Assembly: GCA_018815245.1 (NCBI GenBank)
Contig: JAHIXK010000014.1
Coordinates: 18,508-82,507, forward strand
DNA from: Gammaproteobacteria bacterium
GTDB taxonomy: Bacteria > Pseudomonadota > Gammaproteobacteria > Burkholderiales > Burkholderiaceae_B
DNA: 64,000 nt
Direction of reading: 5' to 3'
The position numbers and the translations under genes were made by a program. Position 1 is the first letter of the stretch. Every line of letters starts with the position of its first letter. This document shows positions 28,116 to 37,746 of the stretch, in pieces. The notes beneath the pieces are model-generated. The model ran no database searches and had not been told where the DNA came from. It was given only the letters and a program-made list of their open reading frames with translations.

Positions 28116-30287
28116 TCAGCTAAGCCACCAGGGGGTTTCTTCGATCCAGCGTTGTATGTGGCGGCGGGTATTTTCCGTGTCCATGGGCATTTGCTGGGCC
28201 AAAACCCGTGCCAATTCCAGCAGGTCTTTGTCGATCAGGGGGTCGGCGTAGCGCATCATGGGAAGCCCCGATTGCCGTTTGCCCAACAATTCCCCAGGAC
28301 CGCGAATTTCAAGGTCTTTCTCGGCCAGATAAAAGCCGTCGTCACTTTCGTGCATGGCTTTCAGGCGCATTTTCGAGGTGTTGGAAAGCGGGCCGCCATA
28401 CAACAACACGCACACGCTTTGCACGCTGCCGCGCCCCACACGACCACGCAGTTGGTGAAGTTGCGCAAGGCCGAAACGTTCGGCTTGATCAATTACCATC
28501 AGGCTGGCATTGCCCACATCCACACCCACTTCTATCACCGTGGTAGATACCAGTAAATCCAGATCCCCCGCGGCGAAGGCGGCCATGGTGGCCTGTTTCA
28601 GTTTGTTGTCTTGTTTGCCGTGTAGCAGCCCGATTCGCCGCTTGGGCAGTTGTTCGCACAAATCAGCGTAGGTTGCCTGGGCAGCCTGCAAATCAAGGGT
28701 TTCACTTTCTTCAATCAGTGGGCATACCCAGTAAGCTTGTTGGCCTTTTTCGATCTCGCCTTCAATGGCGGCAATCAGTTGTTCCCGTTTTTTCTGCGAC
28801 AGCAGCTTGGTGATGATGGGTTTTCTGCCCGGTGGTTTTTCGTCCAGGCTGGACACCGCCAAATCTGACAAATAAGTTTGTGCCAGCGTTCTCGGAATGG
28901 GCGTGGCGCTCATCATGAGCTGATGCGCCAAGTGCCCATTGCTGGCCTTGGCAATCAGCGATAGCCTTTGTGCCACGCCAAAGCGGTGCTGTTCATCAAC
29001 CACCACCAGGGCAAGGGATTTGAATTCCACTTGGTTTTGTACCAGCGCATGGGTGCCAATGACCACGTCGATTTCACCCGCGGCCAAAGCAGCCAGTGTG
29101 CGGTCTTTGTCACTTTTTTTCATCGCACCCTGTAACTTGGCGCAACGCACGCCGACCGCTTCGAACAGGGGGGTGAGCTTGTGGTGGTGTTGTGCAGCCA
29201 GCACTTCGGTGGGGGCCAGTATGGCAGCCTGTTTGCCGTTTTCAATGGCACGAAGGCAGGCCAGGGCGGCCACCAGCGTTTTTCCGCTGCCCACATCGCC
29301 TTGTAGCAGGCGTTGCATGGGGTAGGGTTGGGCCAGGTCGTCGAAAATTTCCCGGCATGAACGTTCCTGTGCGCCTGTCAGCTTGAAGGGCAACCGGGCG
29401 ATGAATTTTTTCACCAAACCTGCTTTGGCGGGCTTTAGTACGCTGGCCTTTTCCTGGGTGCGTTGTTGGCGGTATTCCCGAAGCAACAATTGCTGGGCCA
29501 GCATTTCATCTACCTTGACACGGGTCCAGGCAGCGTGGGTGCGTAAATTCAGATCGTAAAGTTCGTCGGGCTTGGCCTGGCCGTGCAGGGTTTGCAGGGC
29601 TTTGGGCCATGCCAGCAGTTTGTATTTTCTGCAAAGGCTGGCGGGCAGGGTATCGATAAAACAGGCGGCAGGCAGTTTTTTCATCCAGCGGTGCCAATCG
29701 CTTTGTTTCAATTGCCCGGTGCTGGGGTAAACCGGTTCCAGCACGGCATCGGCTGCCGGGGGGATAGTTGGTGTGGTGTCTGGGTTGGTCGGGTTGGCGG
29801 TGGCTCCCGCCGGGGCTATTTTAACGGTGGGGTGCACCATTTCGAAGGTGCCGAAGCCTTGGCGAATTTGCCCGCTGATCTGGATTCGGGTGCCTTCGGC
29901 AAGCTTTTCCCGCAGACCGGGATAAAAGTGCAGCCAGCGCAGAAGCAGCGTGGTGTTGCCATCTTCTACCCACACGCGCAGTTGTTTGCGGGGGTGGTGC
30001 TGTACCTCTGAACCGACAACCGTTGCAAGCAGGTTGACCTTCTGGCCCACGTGCAAGGCATCCATCGCGGTAATCGAGGCTTTGTCTTCAAACCGAAGTG
30101 GCAGGTGCAGTGCCAAGCCCATCCAGTGTGGGGCATTTAGCAGGCCACTGGTTGCGTCGGCGATGGAAACAGGAAGGGGCAGCAGCTCCTCGAAGTTGGG
30201 TGCGGCGGGGGTGGCTGCTGCGGTCAATGGCTGGGTTCGGCTGTTGCGGTTACAGGGCCAAAATGGCTTCAACTTCGAAGCGGGCAC
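28116..30287 (-). CDS. recG: ATP-dependent DNA helicase RecG
   Basis: MQRLLQGDVGSGKTLVA, VVDEQHRFGV, MSATPIPRTLA, QLRGRVGRG. Confidence 0.97.
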   Translation of the reverse strand: MPASKLKPFWPCNRNSRTQPLTAAATPAAPNFEELLPLPVSIADATSGLLNAPHWMGLALHLPLRFEDKASITAMDALHVGQKVNLLATVVGSEVQHHPRKQLRVWVEDGNTTLLLRWLHFYPGLREKLAEGTRIQISGQIRQGFGTFEMVHPTVKIAPAGATANPTNPDTTPTIPPAADAVLEPVYPSTGQLKQSDWHRWMKKLPAACFIDTLPASLCRKYKLLAWPKALQTLHGQAKPDELYDLNLRTHAAWTRVKVDEMLAQQLLLREYRQQRTQEKASVLKPAKAGLVKKFIARLPFKLTGAQERSCREIFDDLAQPYPMQRLLQGDVGSGKTLVAALACLRAIENGKQAAILAPTEVLAAQHHHKLTPLFEAVGVRCAKLQGAMKKSDKDRTLAALAAGEIDVVIGTHALVQNQVEFKSLALVVVDEQHRFGVAQRLSLIAKASNGHLAHQLMMSATPIPRTLAQTYLSDLAVSSLDEKPPGRKPIITKLLSQKKREQLIAAIEGEIEKGQQAYWVCPLIEESETLDLQAAQATYADLCEQLPKRRIGLLHGKQDNKLKQATMAAFAAGDLDLLVSTTVIEVGVDVGNASLMVIDQAERFGLAQLHQLRGRVGRGSVQSVCVLLYGGPLSNTSKMRLKAMHESDDGFYLAEKDLEIRGPGELLGKRQSGLPMMRYADPLIDKDLLELARVLAQQMPMDTENTRRHIQRWIEETPWWLS

Positions 30288-30633
30288 CTTTGGGCAAGCT
30301 GGCCACGCCCACAGTGGAACGTGCAGGGAATGGTGCTGACACGTATTCCTGCATGATGGCGTTCACGTGTGCGAACTCGCTGAGGTCGGTCAGGAACAAG
30401 GTGAACTTCACCACGTTGGCCAGGCTGCCGCCTGCTTCTTCGGCCACGGCCTTCAGGTTGGTAAATGCTTGGCGTGCCTGTTCTTCGGTGGATGAGCCAA
30501 CCAGTTCGCCGGTGGTGGGGTTCAGGCCGATTTGGCCTGAAGTGAAAACCATGTTGCCAAGTTTGATCGCCTGGCTGTAGGGGCCAATGGCTGCTGGGGC
30601 TTTGGGGGTAGAAATTACGGTGGCTTTGGTCAT
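30250..30633 (-). CDS. ridA: RidA family enamine/imine deaminase
   Basis: APAAIGPYSQAIKLGNMVFTSGQIGLNPTTGELV; PARSTVGVASLPKGARFEVEAIL. Confidence 0.94.
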   Translation of the reverse strand: MTKATVISTPKAPAAIGPYSQAIKLGNMVFTSGQIGLNPTTGELVGSSTEEQARQAFTNLKAVAEEAGGSLANVVKFTLFLTDLSEFAHVNAIMQEYVSAPFPARSTVGVASLPKGARFEVEAILAL

Positions 30634-30764
30634 GATGTTTGCAAAAATGTTGGGATAAATGGGTTAACAATGTTCAATTGCAATGATAACGCTACAACGT
30701 GCATTGTGTTGCCCAAGGGGACGGTATACCATACTTGGCTTATTTGTTGCGCCGCAATGTACGC

Positions 30765-32735
30765 ATGAGCCAAACCCAAAAATCGGCCAAGGCCGTGAAT
30801 CAGAATGGTCGTAAAAACGCGACCACGTCAATCGACGCACAAGAACGAGACGACATTTTTTCCGAAAAATACGCTTGGGTGGCAGTCGGTTCCTGTGGTT
30901 TGGCGTCCATTGCTTTTGGCCCCGAAGAGTCGTTCAAGGCCTTGGGTGATTCGCGCCACCTTTTGATGTTTCTGGGCTTGCTGACGGCCTTCTCCATTCT
31001 TTTGGTGTCATTGACCTATTTTCGGGTCACCGAGCTATTTCCCAAGGGCGGTGGCGGTTATGCCATGGCGACCAATTTGCTGGGTCCCAGGGTTGGCTTG
31101 ATCGCTGGTGCGGCTTTGCTGGTGGATTATGTGTTGATGGTGGCTTTGGGCATCAGTGCATCCACGCATTTGATGTTCAGTTTCCTTCCGCCTTATTTTT
31201 ACGATTATCGGGTGTGGGTGTCGATGGTCTTGATGGTGGGGCTGATGACCTTTCACATTCAGGGGCGTCATTTAAACCTGAAGCCCTTCAAGTATCTTTT
31301 CGTGGCTTTTCTGGGTACACACCTGCTATTTATTCTGGTCGGTTTTTCAGATCATTTTCAAGACATTGGCGGTGTGGTCACGCGCAGCGTGAAAAGTACA
31401 CAATCTGATTTAAGCACCTTGGGCTGGTTGCCGGTACTGGCTGTTTTTGCGCGTGGCTTTTTTCTGGGTGGTGGTACCTACACTGGCATTGAAGCGGCGT
31501 CAGACACGGTGCAGCTTGGCCGCTACCGCCAAAGCAGCGAGAACCGCAGAAAGATGCTGGCCTATGTGGCCTGTGCGCTGGCTTTTGCTGCGGCAAGCCT
31601 GGCCGTGCTGTATTCCCTGTGGGATGTGAATGTTGAACCCACCATGGCCTTGAACGGTGTGTTGTTTGAACGGGTGTTCACCGACATTGGCTGGGACTGG
31701 CCGTACGTTATCCTCGGTTTGCTGGTCATGCTGGGTCTGGAAACGGCCGTGTTGCTGTTGGCCGCCCATGTGGCATTCGTGGTGGGGCCGCGCGTGTTGT
31801 CGACCATGGCGATTGATTCCTGGCTGCCACATCAGTTCAGGTATTTGTCCAATCGGTTTGTGACCAAAAACGGCATTATGTTGATGGGTGGCCTGGCTTT
31901 GCTGGCTATTTATTTAAGCGATGCGAATGTTGATTTGCTGGTGGTGTTGTTTTCCATCAATGTGTTTATTGTATTCAGTTTGTCCATGCTGGGGTTGTGT
32001 GTGTACTGGTGGCGAAACCAGCACGAGAAACGTTTTGTGAAAGGTTTTTTGTCGGCCTCGCTGGGTTTTGCGGTGTCGGCATCCATCTTGTTGGGTACCA
32101 TCGGGACCCAGTTTTTCCAGGGTGGCTGGATCACCATGCTGGTCACCACCCTGGTGGTGCTTGTGTGTTTGTGGGTGCGCAACCATTACCGTGAAACCAA
32201 GGAAAAAATTGCGAAAATCGACGAGGTGTTTGCAATGGCGCAGTATGGTTCTGCCCACTCACCGCCCGAACTGATTCTGGATGGCAACACGGCCGTGTTC
32301 ATTGTTGGCAATAGCCGGGGCGGTGGTTTGCATGCGCTGCTGTGGGTGCAACGCATGTTTCCGAATCATTTCCAGAATTTTGTATTCATGAATGCACGCA
32401 CTGTGGATTCGAAAGCCTATGGTGGTCGTGAGGCGCTTGAGGCAATGCGTGTGGATGCATCGGTGTCGCTGAACTACTTTGTGAATTTCTGCAGAAGCCA
32501 TGGCTTGCGTGCGAAAAGTTATTTGTCGTTTGGTACGGATGCGGTGGAAGAGCTGAGCAGTTTGGCCAAGCAGGTGGCCGAAAATCATCCCAATGCGATT
32601 TTCTTCACCAGCAAACTGGTGTTTGAAGACGAAAACATTCTGACCCGTTTGTTGCACAACCAGGCTGCGCTGGAACTACAGCGGCGTTTGCACAACGCTG
32701 GCCAGCAAATGGTGATTTTGCCGATGCGTTTGTAG
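30765..32735 (+). CDS. APC superfamily permease (KimA/KUP-like) with C-terminal cytoplasmic domain
   Basis: About 12 TM, ELFPKGGGGYAMATNLLG, then about 170-aa soluble C-terminus; start at MSQTQKSAK. Confidence 0.75.
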   Translation: MSQTQKSAKAVNQNGRKNATTSIDAQERDDIFSEKYAWVAVGSCGLASIAFGPEESFKALGDSRHLLMFLGLLTAFSILLVSLTYFRVTELFPKGGGGYAMATNLLGPRVGLIAGAALLVDYVLMVALGISASTHLMFSFLPPYFYDYRVWVSMVLMVGLMTFHIQGRHLNLKPFKYLFVAFLGTHLLFILVGFSDHFQDIGGVVTRSVKSTQSDLSTLGWLPVLAVFARGFFLGGGTYTGIEAASDTVQLGRYRQSSENRRKMLAYVACALAFAAASLAVLYSLWDVNVEPTMALNGVLFERVFTDIGWDWPYVILGLLVMLGLETAVLLLAAHVAFVVGPRVLSTMAIDSWLPHQFRYLSNRFVTKNGIMLMGGLALLAIYLSDANVDLLVVLFSINVFIVFSLSMLGLCVYWWRNQHEKRFVKGFLSASLGFAVSASILLGTIGTQFFQGGWITMLVTTLVVLVCLWVRNHYRETKEKIAKIDEVFAMAQYGSAHSPPELILDGNTAVFIVGNSRGGGLHALLWVQRMFPNHFQNFVFMNARTVDSKAYGGREALEAMRVDASVSLNYFVNFCRSHGLRAKSYLSFGTDAVEELSSLAKQVAENHPNAIFFTSKLVFEDENILTRLLHNQAALELQRRLHNAGQQMVILPMRL

Positions 32736-32752
32736 AAAAGATGTGTTGCCTG

Positions 32753-32790
32753 AACTGCAGGCCTTTGCAATAATAATCAAACCTGCAGTT
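32753..32790. repeat. Perfect 9-bp inverted repeat AACTGCAGG...CCTGCAGTT upstream of oxyR
   Basis: Direct reading; 20-nt spacer; second arm runs into TTTTG. Confidence 0.7.
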
Positions 32791-32806
32791 TTGATAGAAA
32801 AATTAA

Positions 32807-33751
32807 ATGACACTCACCGAATTAAAGTACATCGTTGCGCTGGCCCGTGAAAAGCACTTTGGCCGTGCGGCCGATGCTTGCTTTGTCAGTCAGCCCACCT
32901 TGTCTGTGGCCATCAAAAAACTTGAAGAAGAACTGAGCGTTTCGCTGTTTGAGCGGGGCTCCAGTGAGGTGTCCTTAACGCCGGTGGGGGAACGAATTGT
33001 GGTTCAAGCTCAGCGTGTGCTGGAGGAGGCCTCTGCGATCAAGTCGATTGCGCAACAGGGCATGGACCCGTTGGCCGGCCCTTTGCGGGTGGGGGTCATT
33101 TACACAATTGGCCCGTATTTGTTGCCAGGTTTGGTGTCCAGCATGATCGAGCGTGTGTCTTCCATGCCGCTGGTTTTGCAAGAAAACTTTACAGTCCGTT
33201 TGCTTGAACTGCTCAAGCAGGGGGAAATTGATGTGGCAGTGTTGGCCTTGCCGATCAATGAATCGGGTTTTGTGATTCAACCGCTGTACGATGAGCCCTT
33301 CATGGTGGCATTGCCCAAAACGCACCGTTGGGCAAACCAGACGGCAATTTGTTCGGATGATTTGCGAGGCGAGAACATGTTGTTGCTGGGCACGGGCCAT
33401 TGTTTCCGCGATCAAGTGCTGGGTGTGTGCCCGGAGCTGTCCCGTTTTTCGCAGTCCTCCGAGGGTATTCAGCGCACCTTCGAAGGCAGTTCGCTTGAAA
33501 CGATTCGCCACATGGTGGCTTCGGGTGTGGGCATCACGGTGCTGCCATCCAGTTCGGTGCCCAACCCGGTGCCCAAAGAGTCGAGGCTTACCTACATTCC
33601 ACTGGCCGATGATGACACGCGCCGCACAGTTGCACTGGTGTGGCGCAAAAGTTTTGGTCGCAGGGAGGCGCTGGATGCGCTGCGCGATTGCATCATGGGA
33701 TGCGATTTGAATGGTGTGGAGTTTCTGGATTCACCGCAAATGGTTCGATAA
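32807..33751 (+). CDS. oxyR: Hydrogen peroxide-responsive LysR regulator OxyR
   Basis: MTLTELKYIVALAREKHFGRAADACFVSQPTLSVAIKKLE; redox cysteines in GHCFRDQVLGVC. Confidence 0.93.
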   Translation: MTLTELKYIVALAREKHFGRAADACFVSQPTLSVAIKKLEEELSVSLFERGSSEVSLTPVGERIVVQAQRVLEEASAIKSIAQQGMDPLAGPLRVGVIYTIGPYLLPGLVSSMIERVSSMPLVLQENFTVRLLELLKQGEIDVAVLALPINESGFVIQPLYDEPFMVALPKTHRWANQTAICSDDLRGENMLLLGTGHCFRDQVLGVCPELSRFSQSSEGIQRTFEGSSLETIRHMVASGVGITVLPSSSVPNPVPKESRLTYIPLADDDTRRTVALVWRKSFGRREALDALRDCIMGCDLNGVEFLDSPQMVR

Positions 33752-33754
33752 AAC

Positions 33755-34660
33755 ATGAGCAAGCTGAATGCAGCCCGCATGCAAGATTATGTTTTGCTGC
33801 TTCGGCTAGACAAACCAATTGGTATTCTGTTGTTGATGTGGCCCACCTTGTGGGGCCTGTGGATGGCCGCTGAAGGTTTGCCGCCTTTGCCTGTGCTGCT
33901 GATTTTTGTGGCCGGATTGGTGTTGATGCGCTCGGCAGGTTGCGCAATCAACGATTACGCAGACCGCAATATTGATTTGCATGTGGAACGCACGCGCAAC
34001 CGCCCCTTGACCAGTGGGCGAATCACCTCGAAAGAGGCTTTGTTGCTGGCGGCTGGCTTGGCGGTTGTGGCTTTGCTGATCACCTTGCCTTTGGGCTGGC
34101 CGGTTATTTTGATGAGTATCCCGGCGGCATTTCTGGCGGGCAGTTACCCTTTCACCAAACGATTTTGCCCGATGCCGCAGGCTTACCTGGGCATTGCTTT
34201 CGGTTTTGCAATTCCGATGGCTTATGTGGCGGTGCAGGGTAGTGTGCCCTTGGAGGGCTGGCTGATTTTTATTGCCAACGTGTTTTGGACGGTGGCTTAC
34301 GACACCGAATACGCCTTGGTGGACAAGCCCGATGATTTAAAGCTCAATATAAAAACCGCGGCCATTACGCTGGGTCGGTACGACATTGCGGGCATTATGA
34401 CCTGTTACGCGGTGTGTTTGTTGTTGTGGGCTTGGGTTGCTTGTGAACTCGGCTTTGGCGGGTTTTTCTGGGCGGCCTGGTTGGTTGCCATTGCCATTGC
34501 GGTGTACCACTTCACCCTGATCCGCAATCGTGACCGGGCGAAGTGTTTCAAAGCTTTTTTACACAACAACTGGTTTGGTGGTGCATTGTTTTCAGGTTTG
34601 GTGTTGCAGTTCCATGGCCCGGTCGCAAGCGGCTTTGGCCGCGCTTTGAATGGCTTCTGA
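33755..34660 (+). CDS. ubiA: 4-hydroxybenzoate octaprenyltransferase
   Basis: RLDKPIGILLLMWPTLWGLW; NDYADRNIDLHVERTRNRPLTSG; DTEYALVDKPDD. Confidence 0.95.
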   Translation: MSKLNAARMQDYVLLLRLDKPIGILLLMWPTLWGLWMAAEGLPPLPVLLIFVAGLVLMRSAGCAINDYADRNIDLHVERTRNRPLTSGRITSKEALLLAAGLAVVALLITLPLGWPVILMSIPAAFLAGSYPFTKRFCPMPQAYLGIAFGFAIPMAYVAVQGSVPLEGWLIFIANVFWTVAYDTEYALVDKPDDLKLNIKTAAITLGRYDIAGIMTCYAVCLLLWAWVACELGFGGFFWAAWLVAIAIAVYHFTLIRNRDRAKCFKAFLHNNWFGGALFSGLVLQFHGPVASGFGRALNGF

Positions 34661-35395
34661 AACGCCGAGCGCACGCAGTTGTTCCAGCCCCGCAAACGTA
34701 GTGCCGCCTTTGCTGGTAACTTTTTCGCGCAACATGGCAAAAGAGTCGTCGGACTGTTTGGCCAGTGTGGCTGCACCCAAAAAGGTTTGATTCACCAGCA
34801 AATTGGCCTGTGCTTCATTGAAGCCCAGGTTCTGTGCCGCTTGGGCCAGCGCTTCCATCAAGAAAAACACATAACCGGGGCCGCTGCCTGAAATGGCGGT
34901 TACCGCATTAATTTCATCTTCTGTATTCAACACCACCACTTCACCGCAACTGTTGAAGATTTGATGCGCAGTGCTGCGGTCTGTTTCTGTGCAATTGCCT
35001 GTGAAGTACAAACCCGAAATACCTTGGGAAACAAGTGCGGGTGTGTTGGGCATGCAGCGCACCACGCGCGCATTGTTTTGCAGACTCCAGGTCTGAATTT
35101 GCGCAATGCTGACGCCGGCTGCAATGCTGACGATCAGCATGTTGCCCATGTGCGCAGCCTGGCTGTTCAGCACGCTTTGCATGACCTGCGGTTTCACCGC
35201 CAGCACCACCACTTCTGCTTTGAAATTTGAAGGCCAATCAACTGTGCAGTGCACTTTCAGTTCTGTCATTTTTGCCGCAGATTCCGGGCTGGGGTCAATA
35301 ACATGGAAGGTACTGGCCGGGACGCCGCTGCGGATTAGCCCGCCCAGAATGGCATAAGCCATGTTGCCGCCGCCGATGAAAAGAGTGTTCTGCAT
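34592..35395 (-). CDS. proC: Pyrroline-5-carboxylate reductase
   Basis: LFIGGGNMAYAILGGLI; AVTAISGSGPGYVF; TSKGGTTFAGLEQL. Confidence 0.95.
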   Translation of the reverse strand: MQNTLFIGGGNMAYAILGGLIRSGVPASTFHVIDPSPESAAKMTELKVHCTVDWPSNFKAEVVVLAVKPQVMQSVLNSQAAHMGNMLIVSIAAGVSIAQIQTWSLQNNARVVRCMPNTPALVSQGISGLYFTGNCTETDRSTAHQIFNSCGEVVVLNTEDEINAVTAISGSGPGYVFFLMEALAQAAQNLGFNEAQANLLVNQTFLGAATLAKQSDDSFAMLREKVTSKGGTTFAGLEQLRALGVSEAIQSAAKAACDRAMELQHQT

Positions 35396-35411
35396 AATGA
35401 TTCCCGTGTGT

Positions 35412-36125
35412 TTATTTGGAGTAGTTGCGGGTGCCAAACAGGGCCGAGCCCACGCGCACGCAAGTGGAGCCGCATTCGATGGCCAGCTCAAGGTCTGCGG
35501 ACATACCCATGGAGAGGGTGTCCATGTTCAATCCCTGTGCGTTCAGGTCATCAAATATCGATTTGCATTTCAACAGTTCGGCTTTTAGTTTTTCGTTGTT
35601 GTCGGTGTTGCTCGGTATGGTCATCAGGCCGCGCAATGTCAGGTTCTTCATCGAACTGATGGCCACACACAATGCTTGTGCCTGTTCAGGTTCTATCCCC
35701 GATTTGCTGTTTTCGCCCGATGTGTTGATTTGTACCAGCACATTCAAGGGTGGCAGGTGCGCGGGGCGCTGATCGGACAAACGTTGTGCGATCTTCAAGC
35801 GATCCACACTGTGCACCCAGGGAAAGTTTTCTGCAATTGGCTTGGTTTTGTTGCTTTGTATAGGGCCAATGAAATGCCATTCAATGGGGGGGGCTTTTTG
35901 CTGGGCATTGGGGTGATCAGCCAGCTGGGTGATTTTATCCAGTGCCTCTTGCAGGTAATTTTCACCAAAGGCGGGTTGCCCGCAGGCGTGAAATTCGAGA
36001 ATCTCGCCAAGCGGGAATGTTTTGCTGACAGCCAGTAATTGAACTGAATCGCTGGTTCGCCCCGCTTTTGCGCAGGCCGCTGCAATTCGATTCCGGATAT
36101 TGGCAAGTTGTTCGGCTTGGCCCAT
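35412..36125 (-). CDS. yggS: YggS family PLP homeostasis protein
   Basis: LLAVSKTFPLGEI; FGENYLQEALDKI; WHFIGPIQSNKTKPIAE; SMGMSADLELAIECGSTCVRVGSALFG. Confidence 0.95.
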   Translation of the reverse strand: MGQAEQLANIRNRIAAACAKAGRTSDSVQLLAVSKTFPLGEILEFHACGQPAFGENYLQEALDKITQLADHPNAQQKAPPIEWHFIGPIQSNKTKPIAENFPWVHSVDRLKIAQRLSDQRPAHLPPLNVLVQINTSGENSKSGIEPEQAQALCVAISSMKNLTLRGLMTIPSNTDNNEKLKAELLKCKSIFDDLNAQGLNMDTLSMGMSADLELAIECGSTCVRVGSALFGTRNYSK

Positions 36126-36164
36126 GGTGAATCAATTTAATGCTCAAAGGGAGATTATAGCCAC

Positions 36165-37199
36165 ATGACACTAACCGAGTTGCTGACCTGGGCCGTGGAA
36201 GAACACGCGTCTGACCTGCATTTGTCTGCCGGCATGCCTCCCATGATTCGCGTGGATGGCGAAATGCGTCGATTGAATGAGGCTGTGATGGGGCATCGTG
36301 AAGTTTACCGACTGATACAGGGGTCCATGACTGAAACGCAACAGCAAGTCTGGGAGCAGTCGCATGAATGCGATTACAGCTTTTCTGTTGAAAGTTTGTC
36401 ACGGTTTCGTGTGAATGCTTTCATGCAAACCAGGGGTGCGTCTGCGGCGTTTCGCGTGGTGCCAAGCCGCGTGAAAACGCTGGACGAACTGGAAGCACCC
36501 GCTGTCTTTCGTCAGATTGCGCGCGAATCGAATGGATTGGTATTGGTTACTGGGCCGACAGGAACGGGCAAAAGCACCACCTTGGCGGCGATGGTGGATG
36601 ATGTGAACCGCAATCAGAAGGCGCACATACTCACTATTGAAGATCCGATTGAGTTCGTCCACACGCCCATGAACTGCATGGTCAATCAACGTGAATTGGG
36701 CGAACATACGCATTCAGTGAGTGCGGCGTTGAGGTCTGCTTTGCGGGAAGACCCAGACGTGATTCTGGTGGGGGAAATGCGTGACTTGGAAACCATACAA
36801 CTGGCACTAACTGCTGCTGAAACCGGGCACTTGGTGTTTGCAACTTTGCATACATCTTCGGCGCCGAAAACAATCGACCGTATTATTGATGCGTTCCCGT
36901 CGGCAGACAAATCCATGGTGCGAATGATGTTGTCTGAGTCGCTGCGTGCGGTGGTGTCCCAGACCCTGCTCAAGAAGCAGGGCGGTGGTCGCGTAGCTGT
37001 GCATGAAATCATGATGGCCACACCATCGATTCGAAACCTGATTCGCGAAGGCAAGGTGGCGCAAATGTTGTCGTCCATTCAAACCGGTTCGCAGCATGGC
37101 ATGCAAACCATGGAGCAGGCTGTGCAACGTTTGTTGATGAGCGGCAAGATTACACGAGACGTTGCAATGAGTGTGATTTCGGGTTCGAGCCAATCGTAG
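36165..37199 (+). CDS. pilT: Type IV pilus retraction ATPase PilT
   Basis: ASDLHLSAGMPPMIRVDG; VTGPTGTGKSTTLAAM; ALREDPDVILVGEMRDLETI. Confidence 0.93.
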   Translation: MTLTELLTWAVEEHASDLHLSAGMPPMIRVDGEMRRLNEAVMGHREVYRLIQGSMTETQQQVWEQSHECDYSFSVESLSRFRVNAFMQTRGASAAFRVVPSRVKTLDELEAPAVFRQIARESNGLVLVTGPTGTGKSTTLAAMVDDVNRNQKAHILTIEDPIEFVHTPMNCMVNQRELGEHTHSVSAALRSALREDPDVILVGEMRDLETIQLALTAAETGHLVFATLHTSSAPKTIDRIIDAFPSADKSMVRMMLSESLRAVVSQTLLKKQGGGRVAVHEIMMATPSIRNLIREGKVAQMLSSIQTGSQHGMQTMEQAVQRLLMSGKITRDVAMSVISGSSQS

Positions 37200-37256
37200 G
37201 CAGTTCGGGTTTGGGGGTAAACTTGTTTTTCAATAAAATTTTGGAATGCAAAACCC

Positions 37257-37745
37257 ATGACAAACAATGTGTATGGATTTTCCAGCAAAACTCTGGATGG
37301 TAAACCGTTGAGCTTGGCCGATTTTCAAGGCAATGTGCTGTTGATTGTGAACACGGCGAGCAAGTGCGGCTTTACGCCCCAGTACGAAGGCTTGCAAGAG
37401 TTGCACAAGGAGTTGCGCCAGAAGGGCTTGGTGATTATCGGTTTTCCGTGCAACCAGTTTGGTGGGCAGGAGCCGGGTTCAGAAGATGTGATTGCCAGTT
37501 TTTGCCAAAAGAATTATGGCGTCGACTTTTTGATGGCCGAGAAGGTGGATGTGAAAGGCAGCGATGCACACCCACTGTTCAAGTACCTGACTTCGCAGGC
37601 CAAGGGCATTTTGGGCACCGAGGCGATCAAGTGGAATTTCACGAAGTTTTTGGTTCGCAAAAATGGTGAGGTGTACGACCGCTATGCCCCCACCACCAAG
37701 CCTGCTGATTTGAAAGCGGACATTGCCAAGCTTTTGGCTGAATAA
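37257..37745 (+). CDS. Glutathione peroxidase (Cys form)
   Basis: LLIVNTASKCGFTPQYEGLQ; FPCNQFGGQEPG; KWNFTKFLV. Confidence 0.94.
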   Translation: MTNNVYGFSSKTLDGKPLSLADFQGNVLLIVNTASKCGFTPQYEGLQELHKELRQKGLVIIGFPCNQFGGQEPGSEDVIASFCQKNYGVDFLMAEKVDVKGSDAHPLFKYLTSQAKGILGTEAIKWNFTKFLVRKNGEVYDRYAPTTKPADLKADIAKLLAE

Positions 37746-37746
37746 A

